The notes beneath the pieces are model-generated. The model made no database searches. It was not told the origin of the DNA and worked only from the letters and a program-made list of their open reading frames with translations. A DNA stretch of 64,000 nucleotides, taken from NCBI GenBank assembly GCA_021811385.1, contig JAJZPC010000002.1, positions 1 through 64,000 of the forward strand. Direction: 5' to 3'. How positions within the stretch are numbered: the first letter of the stretch is position 1; every line of letters begins with the position of its first letter. Of the stretch, positions 7,618 through 15,831 are shown in pieces. Made by a program: the position numbers and the translations under genes. The DNA is from Deltaproteobacteria bacterium. GTDB lineage: Bacteria > Desulfobacterota > Desulfobulbia > Desulfobulbales > Desulfurivibrionaceae.

Positions 7618-8166
7618 ATGAGTTCTCCTCGCTTTGAGCCGTTTCAGGACCGCCTGAGCCGCGATATCCGCAATGGGCTTTCCGCGGCCCTGCCCCAGGC
7701 CTTGGCCCAGAATGATCTTGCCCCGGTCCGCGCCGTTGCCGCCCGATATCTGCACCCGGGGTTGGCCGCGCCCTATGTCGCCTATATCGAGGCGAGACTG
7801 ACGGGGTACGCCTTGGCCCTGACGACCATCAACCGCACCAAGGCCCTCACCCCCCAGGCCAAGGCGCTGGTGCTGTGGGATTTGGAGCTTTTTTTCGAGG
7901 TCCACGAAATTCTGGAACAGGCGTGGCATGGGGCGCATGGCGTGGAAAAAGAGATTCTCCAGGCCATGATCCGGGCGGCGGGTTTTTATATCAAAGGGGA
8001 GTATGGGTATTTCGAGGCAGGGGCCAAGATGGCCGATCGGGCCGTGGCAACACTCGAAAAAAACCGGCGGGAGTGCGCCGGTTTCGATGTGGATACGCTT
8101 TTGGAGAGTTTGCGCGGCTTGAATCCAATTCCGCCCAAGCTATCGCGGCAGGATCAGTCTCAGTGA
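7618..8166 (+). CDS. DUF309 family protein
   Basis: The protein is 182 residues. The central helical region ALVLWDLELFFEVHEILEQAWHGAHGVEKE, here given in two parts as LELFFEVHEILEQAWHG and AHGVEKEILQAMI, matches the DUF309 signature, in which the HE and W residues are conserved. It is followed by a second helix pair (AAGFYIKGEYG). DUF309 proteins are small and all-helical, and no reaction is established. It follows the membrane protein gene by 8 bases, so the two are probably cotranscribed. Its last 7 bases overlap the end of the convergent response regulator gene. Confidence 0.8.
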   Translation: MSSPRFEPFQDRLSRDIRNGLSAALPQALAQNDLAPVRAVAARYLHPGLAAPYVAYIEARLTGYALALTTINRTKALTPQAKALVLWDLELFFEVHEILEQAWHGAHGVEKEILQAMIRAAGFYIKGEYGYFEAGAKMADRAVATLEKNRRECAGFDVDTLLESLRGLNPIPPKLSRQDQSQ

Positions 8167-8537
8167 ATGACCCGATTGATTTTTCGTTCGAGAATCTCCA
8201 TGGTAAAGGGCTTGAGGATCAACTCATCCACCTTGAGCTGCACGGCCATGCTGATCTTGGCCGTGGTGGCCTCCGCCGTCACCATGATAAAGGGGATGTC
8301 TTTCAACATCTCACTGGAGCGTATCTCCCGCAGCAACTCAAACCCGCTCATCACCGGCATGTTCCAGTCGGAAATGACCAGATCTATCCTCGTGGCATGC
8401 AGAATTTTTAAGGCCTCGCTGCCATCCGGGGCTTCGTGAATATTGAAAAACCCCATCCCTTGCAACTGGATCTTCATGATATTGCGGAGTACCGCCGTAT
8501 CGTCCACGATGAGGATCTCTCTGTTCGCCTGGGTCAT
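8160..8537 (-). CDS. Stand-alone CheY-like response regulator receiver domain
   Basis: The 125-residue protein is a bare receiver domain. It has the acidic pair and switch start (EILIVDDTAVLRNI), the phospho-acceptor aspartate in DLVISDWNMPVMSG, the conserved threonine in FIMVTAEAT and the lysine in LILKPFT. The DWNMPVMSG loop is especially like CheY and related chemotaxis or biofilm receivers. No kinase or chemotaxis gene is adjacent, so its partner is unknown. It is convergent with the DUF309 gene and overlaps it by 7 bases. The 250 bases upstream hold no other gene that I can see. Confidence 0.88.
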   Translation of the reverse strand: MTQANREILIVDDTAVLRNIMKIQLQGMGFFNIHEAPDGSEALKILHATRIDLVISDWNMPVMSGFELLREIRSSEMLKDIPFIMVTAEATTAKISMAVQLKVDELILKPFTMEILERKINRVIH

Positions 8538-8784
8538 TTTTCCTTTCCCCTGTGATAACGTGGTTGCAGGCTGCTCTCACTTATCTTCTCGGCCTGATTC
8601 GAAAAAGATATGAAATATATTTTCAAATCATGCCGGAGCAACCGTGGCTGCCAGCGCCTTTGCCGAGTTACTGCTCCATGGTTTACGGAAATAAATGATT
8701 CTGTTATGATCAGCACTTTTCGTGTGCTGTCTGTGCGATATTCCCGCCGAATCTCGGCATAAGCCCTACCCGGGAGGCTTTCTC

Positions 8785-9798
8785 ATGGCTGATTCAACCT
8801 TGCCGCCATTCATCCAGGCCCTGCTTCAATCCGACGCATACCCGCATCCCGCGCCGGAAATAACCCTGGTGCAAACCCATATCTCCTATGTGCTGCTGGC
8901 CGGCGACTTTGTCTACAAGATCAAAAAACCCGTTGATTTCGGATTTCTCAACTTCACCGCCCTGGAACAGCGCAAGCATTTTTGCGAAGAGGAGCTGGTC
9001 TTAAACCGGCGGCTGTGCCCCTCCCTGTACCTTGGCTTGACGGCGATCACCGAACAGGGCGGAACCTTTTCCCTGGACGGCCCCGGCACCCCGATAGAAT
9101 ACGCGGTGAAGATGGCGCGGATGCCGGAAGAGCGGATGATGGCCAAGGTCATCGCCCAAGGCGGGCTCACCAAGGATATCCTCGATAGGATCATCGCTAT
9201 CCTGGTCCCCTTTTACGCCAAGGCCGAGACCGGCCCGGCCATTGAAAAATTCGGCACGGCCCAGGCGGTGAGCGTCAATGTGCTGGAAAATTTTGAGCAG
9301 ACCCAGGGATTTGTCGGCTGCGCCGCCCTGAGCCAAGGGCAGTTCGAGGCAATCAGCGGCTACGCCCGCGATTTTCTCACACATGAGGATCTCTTTGCCG
9401 GTCGCATCGCTGCCGGGAGGGTCCGCGACTGCCACGGCGACCTCTATTCCGCCAACATCTGCCTGGCCGACGAGATCTACATCTACGACTGCATCGAGTT
9501 CAACCAGCGGTTCCGCTACTGCGATGTGGCAAGCGACGTGGCCTTTCTGGCCATGGATCTCGATTTCCACGGCCTGCCCGAACTTTCCGCGTATTTTATC
9601 GAACGATTCTGCCGGGCTGCGAACGACACCACCCTGCTGCCCATGCTCAACTTCTATAAATGCTACCGGGCTTATGTGCGCGGCAAGATCGGGCTGTTTA
9701 CCGCCCATGCCCCGGAGGTTGATCCAGCCACCGCCGAGAACTGCCTGAACCAGGCCAAAAAATACTTCGCCCTGGCTGAGCGCTATGCCGCAGCCTGA
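8785..9798 (+). CDS. Aminoglycoside-phosphotransferase-like kinase (phosphotransferase half of a split pair)
   Basis: The 337-residue protein has a protein-kinase-like fold: THISYVLLAGDFVYKIKKPVD holds the ATP-contacting lysine, DCHGDLYSANIC holds the catalytic aspartate, and YIYDCIEFNQ holds the metal-binding residue. The pattern is that of the uncharacterised phosphotransferase domain usually fused to a P-loop kinase in bifunctional proteins of about 520 residues. Here the P-loop half is a separate gene that overlaps this one by 14 bases in another frame. The start at 8785 has GGGAGG eight bases upstream. The substrate is unknown; there is no reason to call it antibiotic resistance. Confidence 0.75.
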   Translation: MADSTLPPFIQALLQSDAYPHPAPEITLVQTHISYVLLAGDFVYKIKKPVDFGFLNFTALEQRKHFCEEELVLNRRLCPSLYLGLTAITEQGGTFSLDGPGTPIEYAVKMARMPEERMMAKVIAQGGLTKDILDRIIAILVPFYAKAETGPAIEKFGTAQAVSVNVLENFEQTQGFVGCAALSQGQFEAISGYARDFLTHEDLFAGRIAAGRVRDCHGDLYSANICLADEIYIYDCIEFNQRFRYCDVASDVAFLAMDLDFHGLPELSAYFIERFCRAANDTTLLPMLNFYKCYRAYVRGKIGLFTAHAPEVDPATAENCLNQAKKYFALAERYAAA

Positions 9799-10351
9799 GC
9801 TGTTCATCTTTTTCGGCCTGATCGCCACGGGCAAGTCCACCGTGGCCCAGGCTTGGGCTACGCGGCGCACGCTTCGTTATTACAACTCCGACGTGGTGCG
9901 CAAGGAGCTGGCCGGTCTCTCTCCGCACGCCCGCCAGCGCGAAACCGCGGATCAGGGGATCTACACCAGCGAGTTCACGGCCAAAACCTATGGAGCCCTG
10001 CTCGAACGGGCCGAACATGATCTGGCCCAAGGCCAAGGCGTGGTGCTTGACGCCTCCTACCAGCGCAAGGCAGACCGCGACCAGGTGCGGATGCTTGCGC
10101 AGCGGTTGGGGGTTCGGCTATACTGTGTGCTCTGTGTCTGTCCGGAAGAGGAAATGAAGCGACGCATGGCCCAGAGAGCTCTTGACCCGCAGGCGGTATC
10201 GGACGGGCGTTGGGAGATTTACCTGAAGCAGAAAGAGCGGTTCGAACCCCCGGCTGAACTTGCCCCGGGGCAGCTCATAACCCTGTCAACCGATCTGCCG
10301 GTGGAGACTGTTTTAGACCAGCTTTCCGCCCACTTGGAGGCGCAGCCATGA
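9785..10351 (+). CDS. P-loop kinase, zeta-toxin/AAA-type (kinase half of a split pair)
   Basis: The 188-residue protein starts with a Walker A motif (FFGLIATGKSTVAQ) and contains YNSDVVRKELAG, VVLDASYQRKADRD and the lid-like RMAQRALDPQAVSDGRWE. This is the small-molecule kinase pattern found at the C-terminus of APH-P-loop fusions. It overlaps the upstream phosphotransferase by 14 bases in a different frame, so the pair looks like a gene fission, or an ancestral split form, with coupled translation. It also overlaps the next gene by four bases. It is not a toxin in this context, since no antitoxin is adjacent. The substrate is unknown. Confidence 0.75.
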   Translation: MPQPELFIFFGLIATGKSTVAQAWATRRTLRYYNSDVVRKELAGLSPHARQRETADQGIYTSEFTAKTYGALLERAEHDLAQGQGVVLDASYQRKADRDQVRMLAQRLGVRLYCVLCVCPEEEMKRRMAQRALDPQAVSDGRWEIYLKQKERFEPPAELAPGQLITLSTDLPVETVLDQLSAHLEAQP

Positions 10352-10782
10352 ATACGAGAATCTATGTTCTGAAGTTTCCCAAGGAAGTCATCGACCAGCC
10401 CATCATCAGCAATCTGGTCAAGAAATACGACCTTGAGTTCAACATCCTCAAGGCCACCATCCTGCTTCAGCAGGAAGGGGTCATGGTCCTCGAATTCCTC
10501 GGCCACAAGGCCAATGTCAAGAAGGGCATCGCCTATCTCAACGAGATGGGGGTTTCAGTGAAAAGCATGGCCGGCAATATCCACCGCGATGATGAAAAAT
10601 GCTATCAATGCGGGGCCTGCACCGGCGTTTGCCCCACCGGCGCCCTCTCCCTCCACCGGCCCGACATGGCGGTGCTGTTCGACGAGGAAAAATGCACGGC
10701 CTGCGGCCTCTGCGTCTCCGTCTGCCCGGCTCGGGCCATGGAGGTTTCCCTCAACGGCAGCGTGGCCGAGCTGGCGGCTTAG
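10348..10782 (+). CDS. NIL-domain 4Fe-4S ferredoxin
   Basis: The 144-residue protein combines an N-terminal NIL domain (about 1-75; a regulatory fold also found at the end of MetN methionine transporters) with two 4Fe-4S clusters, CYQCGACTGVCP and CTACGLCVSVCP. NIL-ferredoxins occur in anaerobes and methanogens. Some take part in sulfur and homocysteine metabolism, so electron supply to a sulfur-handling enzyme is a reasonable but unproven idea. The start overlaps the end of the P-loop kinase gene (ATGA), implying one operon of three genes. All eight cluster cysteines are present. Confidence 0.85.
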   Translation: MNTRIYVLKFPKEVIDQPIISNLVKKYDLEFNILKATILLQQEGVMVLEFLGHKANVKKGIAYLNEMGVSVKSMAGNIHRDDEKCYQCGACTGVCPTGALSLHRPDMAVLFDEEKCTACGLCVSVCPARAMEVSLNGSVAELAA

Positions 10783-10819
10783 CATGTAATTCCATTTCTA
10801 AATCAAAACGAGATTGTCG

Positions 10820-10875
10820 GTAGGAGCGGCTTCAGCCGCGAAACCACAGGACATCGCGGCTAAAGCCGCTCCTAC
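10820..10875. repeat. REP-like palindrome starting with GTAG
   Basis: GTAGGAGCGGCTTCAGCCGC and its near-complement (arms 10820-10841 and 10854-10875) form an inverted repeat, and each arm is itself partly palindromic (GCGGCTTCAGCCGC). This is the classic layout of REP/BIME elements moved by RAYT transposases, which recognise a GTAG at the hairpin foot. No RAYT gene is in the window. It is the only copy seen here. Confidence 0.7.
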
Positions 10876-10918
10876 AGTATCTTGGTTTCACGGTTGAAAT
10901 AGAAATAGAATACCCCCC

Positions 10919-10992
10919 CGTTCGCGGTGAGTCTGTCGAACCGCTGCTTCCCTTGTCACGCCTGCCCTTCGACAAGGACTCAGGCCGAACGA
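10919..10992. repeat. Degenerate inverted repeat of the TTCGACAGGCTCAG family
   Basis: CGTTCGCGGTGAGTCTGTCGAA faces TTCGACAAGGACTCAGGC across a 27-base loop. The arms are imperfect relatives of the repeat at 6971. It separates the NIL-ferredoxin gene from the convergent ASKHA gene and may work as a two-way transcription barrier; there is no clean T-run. Confidence 0.65.
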
Positions 10993-11023
10993 CTTCATCT
11001 CGTTGCCTGCCCCCCCGTGCATA

Positions 11024-13012
11024 CTAATCCCTGCGAATCTCCGCAATCCTCTCCGCCACGAGGGGGAAGCGGCCCAGGTCCGTGTGGGGCAGAAAATGGG
11101 AGGCAATGTACTGCTCCTGAAACACCGGCATCTCCGAAAGCTCGAAGCTGGTCATCTTCCGCACCACCTCCACCACATCCCGTCGGATATGGTTGCTCAT
11201 CTCGCTCATCCAGGCGCCCATGAGCGAGCCGTTCCCCACATAGAGCACCCGGCTGGCGTCCACCTGGGGCAGCAGCCCCACGGTCATGGCCGAATCCAGA
11301 TCGATATAGCTGCCAAAAGCGCCTGCCAGGATAACCTGCTCGATATCGGTGATGGCCAGCCCCACCTGCTCCACCAACGTGGTGATCCCCGCATAGATCG
11401 CCGCCTTGGCCCGGATGAAGTTTTCGATATCCACCTCGTTGATCACGATATCGTGGTCCGCGCCCGCCTCTTCCCGCCAGACCAGGACATACTCATAGCC
11501 GCTGCGCCCTTCCCGGATCCGGTCCGTGGCCAGATCCCGCCGGAATTTGCCGCTTCTGCCCACCACCCCCTGCTCGAACAGGGTGGCGATGATGGCCAGC
11601 AACCCCGAGCCGCAGATCCCCACCGGCGGTTTGTTGCCCAGGGTGATGTTCATCGGCTCAAGGGTCTGGGGGTTGAGGCTGAAATCCTCGATGGCGCCAA
11701 GGGCCGCCCGCATCCCGTGGGTAATGCCGCCGCCCTCAAAGGCAGGACCTGCGGAGCAGGCCGCGCACACCAGCCATTCCCGGTTGCCGACCACGATCTC
11801 CGCATTGGTGCCGATATCGATATACAGGGTGACAAGTTCGGTGCGGTACATGCCCGAGCCCATGACCCCGGCGACGATATCGCCGCCCACATAGCTGGAA
11901 ATGGACGGGTAGACCAGGGCCACGGCGGAGTGCGGCAGATTGATGCCCAGGTCGGTGGCGCGGATGGGCGGCAGAAAGGTGGTGACAGGCACATAGGGGG
12001 CGCGGCGGATGTTGTCCGGCTCGAGCCGGAGAAGCAGATGGGTCATGGTGGTGTTGCCAGCCAGGGTAATGGAGGTGATTTCCTCCCGGCTGATGCCGCC
12101 TTTTTCCCCGCTGTCCGCCGGCCTGGCCTGGGACAGCAAGGTGTCGAGGATGCTGTTGATGGTGGTCACCACCAGCTCCTGCATTTTTTCCAAGCCCTCC
12201 TTTTTTTCCGCAAAGATGATCCGGGAGATCACATCCTCGCCGTACCCGAGCTGGCCGTTGTATTCCCCGGCTCGGGCCAGCACCTTGCCGGAGTTGAGAT
12301 CCACCAGCACCCCGTACACTGAAGTGGTGCCGATGTCAAAGGCCAGGCCGAAGCTGCGGTGGGTCCAGTCGCCGCCCTGGATGTTGGTGAGATAGGATTT
12401 GCCCGATACATTCACCGGCCGGGCGCAGGTAACGGTGATCCGGAAATCGTCTTGCCGCAGTGCCTTGCGCAACATCCGCAAGACCGCAAGATTGAACACC
12501 ACCCGGTGTTCGTCGTGTCGGCTGCTGAGCAGATGGATAACCCGGCCGGCATCGGCCATGTTGTCCCCCGCGGTTGGCGGAGGAACATCCAGGCAGAGCT
12601 TTACCACCGGGGGAACAAACATCCCCTGCTCGCGAAGCGCTTCGATGTCGTAGACATGCATCCGGGCCCGATGCCTGAGCGGCACCGCTGTTCCCAAGCC
12701 CCCGCTTTTCAGGCCGGACGATTCCGGCACCCGAATGACGGCATCGCCGGCAATTGTCGCGGTGCAGGCTTGCCGGTAGCCGCTCTCCCTCTCCTGCAGG
12801 CTGAACTTTTCGCTCAGTCCCCCCGCAACCTCGCCCTTTTCTATGATCACCTTGCATTTGCCGCACACCCCACTGCCGCCGCAGGAGGCATTGATATGGA
12901 TGCCCGCCTCCCGGGCCGCCTTGATGATGGACATGCCCGGTCCGGCCTGCACGGTGCGGCCGCTGGGCTCAAAAACTATGGTGTGGGTCGCCTGACTCTC
13001 CGCCTCTTGCAT
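11024..13012 (-). CDS. ASKHA-domain 2Fe-2S protein, RACo/RamA-like reductive activator (DUF4445)
   Basis: The 662-residue protein has an N-terminal plant-type ferredoxin domain with the cysteine pattern SCGGSGVCGKC followed by RQACTAT, then a linker, then an ASKHA ATPase domain (GLAFDIGTTSVYGVLVDL; ITLAGNTTMTHLL; YIDIGTNAEIVVG; VILAGAFGSYID). RACo-type proteins use ATP to push electrons uphill and reduce Co(II) to Co(I) in corrinoid proteins. No corrinoid protein or methyltransferase is adjacent, so its client is elsewhere. The ATG at 13012 follows a GGGGG stretch; a GTG at 13057 is the alternative. A short cysteine-rich protein gene lies upstream on the same strand beyond a terminator, so this gene needs its own promoter in the gap 13013-13148. 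Confidence 0.85.
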   Translation of the reverse strand: MQEAESQATHTIVFEPSGRTVQAGPGMSIIKAAREAGIHINASCGGSGVCGKCKVIIEKGEVAGGLSEKFSLQERESGYRQACTATIAGDAVIRVPESSGLKSGGLGTAVPLRHRARMHVYDIEALREQGMFVPPVVKLCLDVPPPTAGDNMADAGRVIHLLSSRHDEHRVVFNLAVLRMLRKALRQDDFRITVTCARPVNVSGKSYLTNIQGGDWTHRSFGLAFDIGTTSVYGVLVDLNSGKVLARAGEYNGQLGYGEDVISRIIFAEKKEGLEKMQELVVTTINSILDTLLSQARPADSGEKGGISREEITSITLAGNTTMTHLLLRLEPDNIRRAPYVPVTTFLPPIRATDLGINLPHSAVALVYPSISSYVGGDIVAGVMGSGMYRTELVTLYIDIGTNAEIVVGNREWLVCAACSAGPAFEGGGITHGMRAALGAIEDFSLNPQTLEPMNITLGNKPPVGICGSGLLAIIATLFEQGVVGRSGKFRRDLATDRIREGRSGYEYVLVWREEAGADHDIVINEVDIENFIRAKAAIYAGITTLVEQVGLAITDIEQVILAGAFGSYIDLDSAMTVGLLPQVDASRVLYVGNGSLMGAWMSEMSNHIRRDVVEVVRKMTSFELSEMPVFQEQYIASHFLPHTDLGRFPLVAERIAEIRRD

Positions 13013-13148
13013 TTCCCGGCCCCCTTGTGCCTGCCCGAATGCTTCTTCCCGCGACACTCGCGCGTCGCTGCGCCTGATCTTTCATATCCTATACGGGGGC
13101 GCGACTTCCTGCAACGACCGTTTACAACATCACCTCTTCGCAATTGCC

Positions 13149-13187
13149 CACAAAAAAAGGCTCCCGCGCTTTAGCAGCGGAAGCCTT
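13149..13187 (-). terminator. Intrinsic terminator after the small cysteine-rich protein gene
   Basis: On the minus strand GGCTTCCGCTGC pairs with GCGCGGGAGCC across TAAA and is followed by TTTTTTT. It lies 26 bases beyond the stop of the gene at 13213-13368. Confidence 0.8.
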
Positions 13188-13212
13188 CGCAGAAACCATT
13201 TCCTCGGGACGG

Positions 13213-13368
13213 CTATTTTTTGGCCTTGCAACCGCAGCCGCAACCGCCTCCGGAGGATTTCTCCTCTTGCTTGATCAGGCACTCGTTGCCGCCGCATTGG
13301 GAGCATTTCTTTGGCTTGCACCTGCCTTCCTTGGTTGCCCCGCACTTTTCACATTTAAATATCGCCAT
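13213..13368 (-). CDS. Small cysteine-rich zinc-ribbon-like protein, 51 residues
   Basis: A 51-codon gene reads MAIFKCEKCGATKEGRCKPK, then KCSQCGGNECLIK, and ends GGGCGCGCKAKK. Two CxxC knuckles (KCEKC, KCSQC), a further cysteine at ECL and a glycine-cysteine tail make nine cysteines in all. A perfect ribosome-binding site (AGGAGGTG, six bases before the ATG) and a terminator downstream show that it is real despite its size. The first half resembles small one-domain zinc-ribbon or rubredoxin-like proteins seen in sulfate reducers. The Cys-Gly-rich tail recalls metal-storage peptides. Its role is unknown; metal binding is the only safe statement. Confidence 0.85.
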   Translation of the reverse strand: MAIFKCEKCGATKEGRCKPKKCSQCGGNECLIKQEEKSSGGGCGCGCKAKK

Positions 13369-13652
13369 GATGCCACCTCCTGTTGCGTGTTAATCGTTTA
13401 CGGTAAGAAAAGACGTTCTTCCTGCCGCAATATGCCTTCCTTGTCCCGCTTTGTGCCCGGGATTGCACCTCCTGCCGTTTCAGGAGATAAATTTCTCGCT
13501 TGGGCGCGGCAGGTGCATTATTCTTTTTCTGAAAACTCCGGCAGCGGCCTTAAGTGGATTATTAGGTCCTGCTCTCCCCTGTCTCTATTAGTAATTATTA
13601 TCAATAATAGCCTGTTTCCTGCTGCCGTGCAACAATAAATTGAGGGCACCCC
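13369..13652. other. Intergenic region upstream of the M20 peptidase gene, no gene seen
   Basis: This stretch separates two divergent genes and must hold both promoters. Near 13590-13610 the AT-rich run ATTATTATCAATAAT has a 6-base inverted repeat that resembles a half-conserved Fur-type site, but the match is too weak to call. No small open frame with a ribosome-binding site is apparent. Confidence 0.4.
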
Positions 13653-14807
13653 ATGAACATCAACAGCGAACGCCTCGCCACGGTCTTTACGGCCATGTGC
13701 TCCATAGACAGCCCTTCCGGGGAAGAAGCCACGATGTCGGCCTTCCTGAAAGATCTCTTTGCGCAGGAATTTCCCGAAGCGGCCATTGCCGAAGACGACT
13801 CCACCCGAGCAACGGGCTCCGACGCCAACAATCTGGTGATTCACTTTCCCGGCACCCTTGCAGGAAAACCGATTTTTTTCAATTGCCATCTTGACACCGT
13901 TGAGCCTGCCAGGGGGGTCCAGGTCCTTCGGGAAGGCAGTCGATTCTCCAGCGCAGGGGACACCATTCTCGGCGGAGACGACAAGGCCGGCATCGCAATA
14001 CTCATCGAGGCCATCCGGTGCATCAAGGAGGCACAGCTTTGCCATCTGCCCTTCGATTTAGTTTTCACCACCAGCGAAGAGATCGGCCTGCGCGGCGCCA
14101 AGGCCCTGGACCTTTCACTGCTGCACGCCAAGGAAGGCTACGCACTGGACAGCTCCGGGGTCGACCTGCTCATTATCGGCGCTCCCGCAGCCAACCATTT
14201 CCGGTTCACCGTTACCGGCGCGGCAGCCCATGCCGGCTTGCACCCGGAGCGGGGGATCAACGCCATTCAACTTGCAGCCCGTTGCCTTGCCGACCTCCCG
14301 CTTGGGCGCATTGACGAAGAAAGCACCGCCAATATCGGCCGGATCTCCGGCGGCACGGCAACAAATATTATTCCGGAAACCGCTGTGGTGGAAGGAGAAA
14401 TACGGAGCCATTCCTCGGAAAAACTCGCCCGATATTCCAAACAGATCCAAGACACCATCCAAGGCGTCATCGACAGATGGACCCCCGGGCCCGGCGCACA
14501 CCTCGCTTCCGGCGTCCGCCCCCGCCTCGATTTTCAAATCAGCCAGGAATACCCGGCCATGCACCTGGACCGAAACGCCTCGGTCCTGAAACGGGTTGAC
14601 AAGGCCGCCGCCCTGTTGCAGCGGGAAATTCGCTACGAACGGGCCGGCGGCGGCAGCGACGCCAACATCTTCAACGGAAAAGGACTGCAAACCGCCATCA
14701 TCGGCATCGGCATGGATCATGTGCACAGCACCGACGAAACCATTGATCTGCGCGACATGGAACGCACCGCCGAGCTGGTAATCGCCATCCTAACCACCCA
14801 GGATTAA
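13653..14807 (+). CDS. M20-family metallopeptidase, peptidase T-like
   Basis: The 384-residue protein has the M20 di-zinc layout: the first ligand and catalytic acid in FFNCHLDTVEP, the bridging aspartate in GGDDKAGIAIL, the catalytic glutamate pair in TSEEIGLRGAK, a lid domain around AAAHAGLHPERGINA, and a C-terminal zinc histidine in MDHVHSTDETIDL. It is closest to the peptidase T-like or YqjE group, which cleaves short peptides. A GGAGG-poor but purine-rich stretch (TTGAGGGC) precedes the ATG at 13653. The gene stands alone in front of the parS-parAB locus. The substrate cannot be read from the sequence. Confidence 0.85.
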   Translation: MNINSERLATVFTAMCSIDSPSGEEATMSAFLKDLFAQEFPEAAIAEDDSTRATGSDANNLVIHFPGTLAGKPIFFNCHLDTVEPARGVQVLREGSRFSSAGDTILGGDDKAGIAILIEAIRCIKEAQLCHLPFDLVFTTSEEIGLRGAKALDLSLLHAKEGYALDSSGVDLLIIGAPAANHFRFTVTGAAAHAGLHPERGINAIQLAARCLADLPLGRIDEESTANIGRISGGTATNIIPETAVVEGEIRSHSSEKLARYSKQIQDTIQGVIDRWTPGPGAHLASGVRPRLDFQISQEYPAMHLDRNASVLKRVDKAAALLQREIRYERAGGGSDANIFNGKGLQTAIIGIGMDHVHSTDETIDLRDMERTAELVIAILTTQD

Positions 14808-14823
14808 AGAATAAATTCACAAA

Positions 14824-14839
14824 TGTTCCACGTGAAACA
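14824..14839. promoter_or_regulatory. parS centromere site
   Basis: TGTTCCACGTGAAACA matches the 16-base parS consensus, a near palindrome around CACGTG. It lies 185 bases upstream of parA. ParB binds such sites and spreads along the flanking DNA to load chromosome-partitioning complexes. Confidence 0.88.
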
Positions 14840-15024
14840 TTCCCGGACGAAAAAGAAGCGCCTCGCCGCGAAAAAGTAAGCGACCTCCCCATGCAGAGTA
14901 TGGTACTATGCCCAACAGATGGGGCCAGAACACAGCTTTTCCATGCCCCCACACGCAACATGCCCGCGACGAAAAATCTGGCGAAATTCGGCCGGAAACC
15001 CGCATCAGGTGGAGGTTTTCAAGC

Positions 15025-15831
15025 ATGGGATATGACGCAAAAATTATTGCCCTGGCCAATCAAAAAGGAGGCGTGGGCAAGACGACCACCGCGATAAACC
15101 TGGCAGCCTCCGTGGCCCTGCTGGGGAAAAAAGTCCTGGTGGTGGATTCGGACCCCCAAGGGAACACCTCCAGCGGGCTGGGGGTGAGCCGCGCCGAAGG
15201 CGGAACCCACCTGTACCATTGCTACATGGGGGAGGCCGAGACGGCAGCGGTTGTCCAGCCGGCGGCGGGGGTAAAAAAACTTTCGGTTCTTCCCACCCAC
15301 ATCGACCTGATCGGGGTCGAAGTCGAACTGATGAGCGCGGTAAAGCGCGAACGCTATCTGGGCAATCTCCTGGCTCCGGTCCGTGGCGAGTACGACTACA
15401 TCTTCATCGACTGCCCCCCCTCCCTCGGTTTGTTGACCATCAACGCCCTCACCGCGGCGGACACGGTCCTCATCCCCTTGCAATGTGAATATTTCGCCCT
15501 TGAAGGCTTGAGCCAGTTGGTTCGAACCATTCGGTTGGTGAAAAACTCATACAACAAGAACCTTGCCATCGAGGGTCTCCTTCTGACCATGTACGACGGC
15601 AGAAACAAATTGACCCACCAGGTCGTCACCGAGGTGAAAAACCATTTTCAGGATCGGGTCTATGAGACGGTGATCCCCCGCAATGTCCGGCTCAGTGAGG
15701 CGCCGAGCCATGGCCAGGCGGCGATCGTCTACGACAAACGCTCAACCGGAGCACTGAGTTATTTGCAGCTCGGGAAAGAGTTTCTCCGCAAGCAGCCGAA
15801 GGCTGCGGCAAAAGAGGGAGTGAAATCATGA
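15025..15831 (+). CDS. parA: Chromosome-partitioning ATPase ParA (Soj)
   Basis: ParA dimerises on DNA with ATP and is released by ParB, moving replicated origins apart. The 268-residue protein has the deviant Walker A motif NQKGGVGKTTTA, Walker A-prime VLVVDSDPQGN and Walker B FIDCPPSLGLLT. It lacks the long N-terminal helix-turn-helix of plasmid type Ia ParA proteins, so it is the chromosomal Soj type. The ATG at 15025 has GGAGG nine bases upstream and matches the family start; the frame is open further upstream. It overlaps parB by four bases, and a parS site precedes it. Confidence 0.95.
   Translation: MGYDAKIIALANQKGGVGKTTTAINLAASVALLGKKVLVVDSDPQGNTSSGLGVSRAEGGTHLYHCYMGEAETAAVVQPAAGVKKLSVLPTHIDLIGVEVELMSAVKRERYLGNLLAPVRGEYDYIFIDCPPSLGLLTINALTAADTVLIPLQCEYFALEGLSQLVRTIRLVKNSYNKNLAIEGLLLTMYDGRNKLTHQVVTEVKNHFQDRVYETVIPRNVRLSEAPSHGQAAIVYDKRSTGALSYLQLGKEFLRKQPKAAAKEGVKS

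Noticed and set aside
13590-13610. Fur box before the M20 peptidase gene
   Set aside because: Only a 6-base inverted repeat in AT-rich DNA; the match is too weak.
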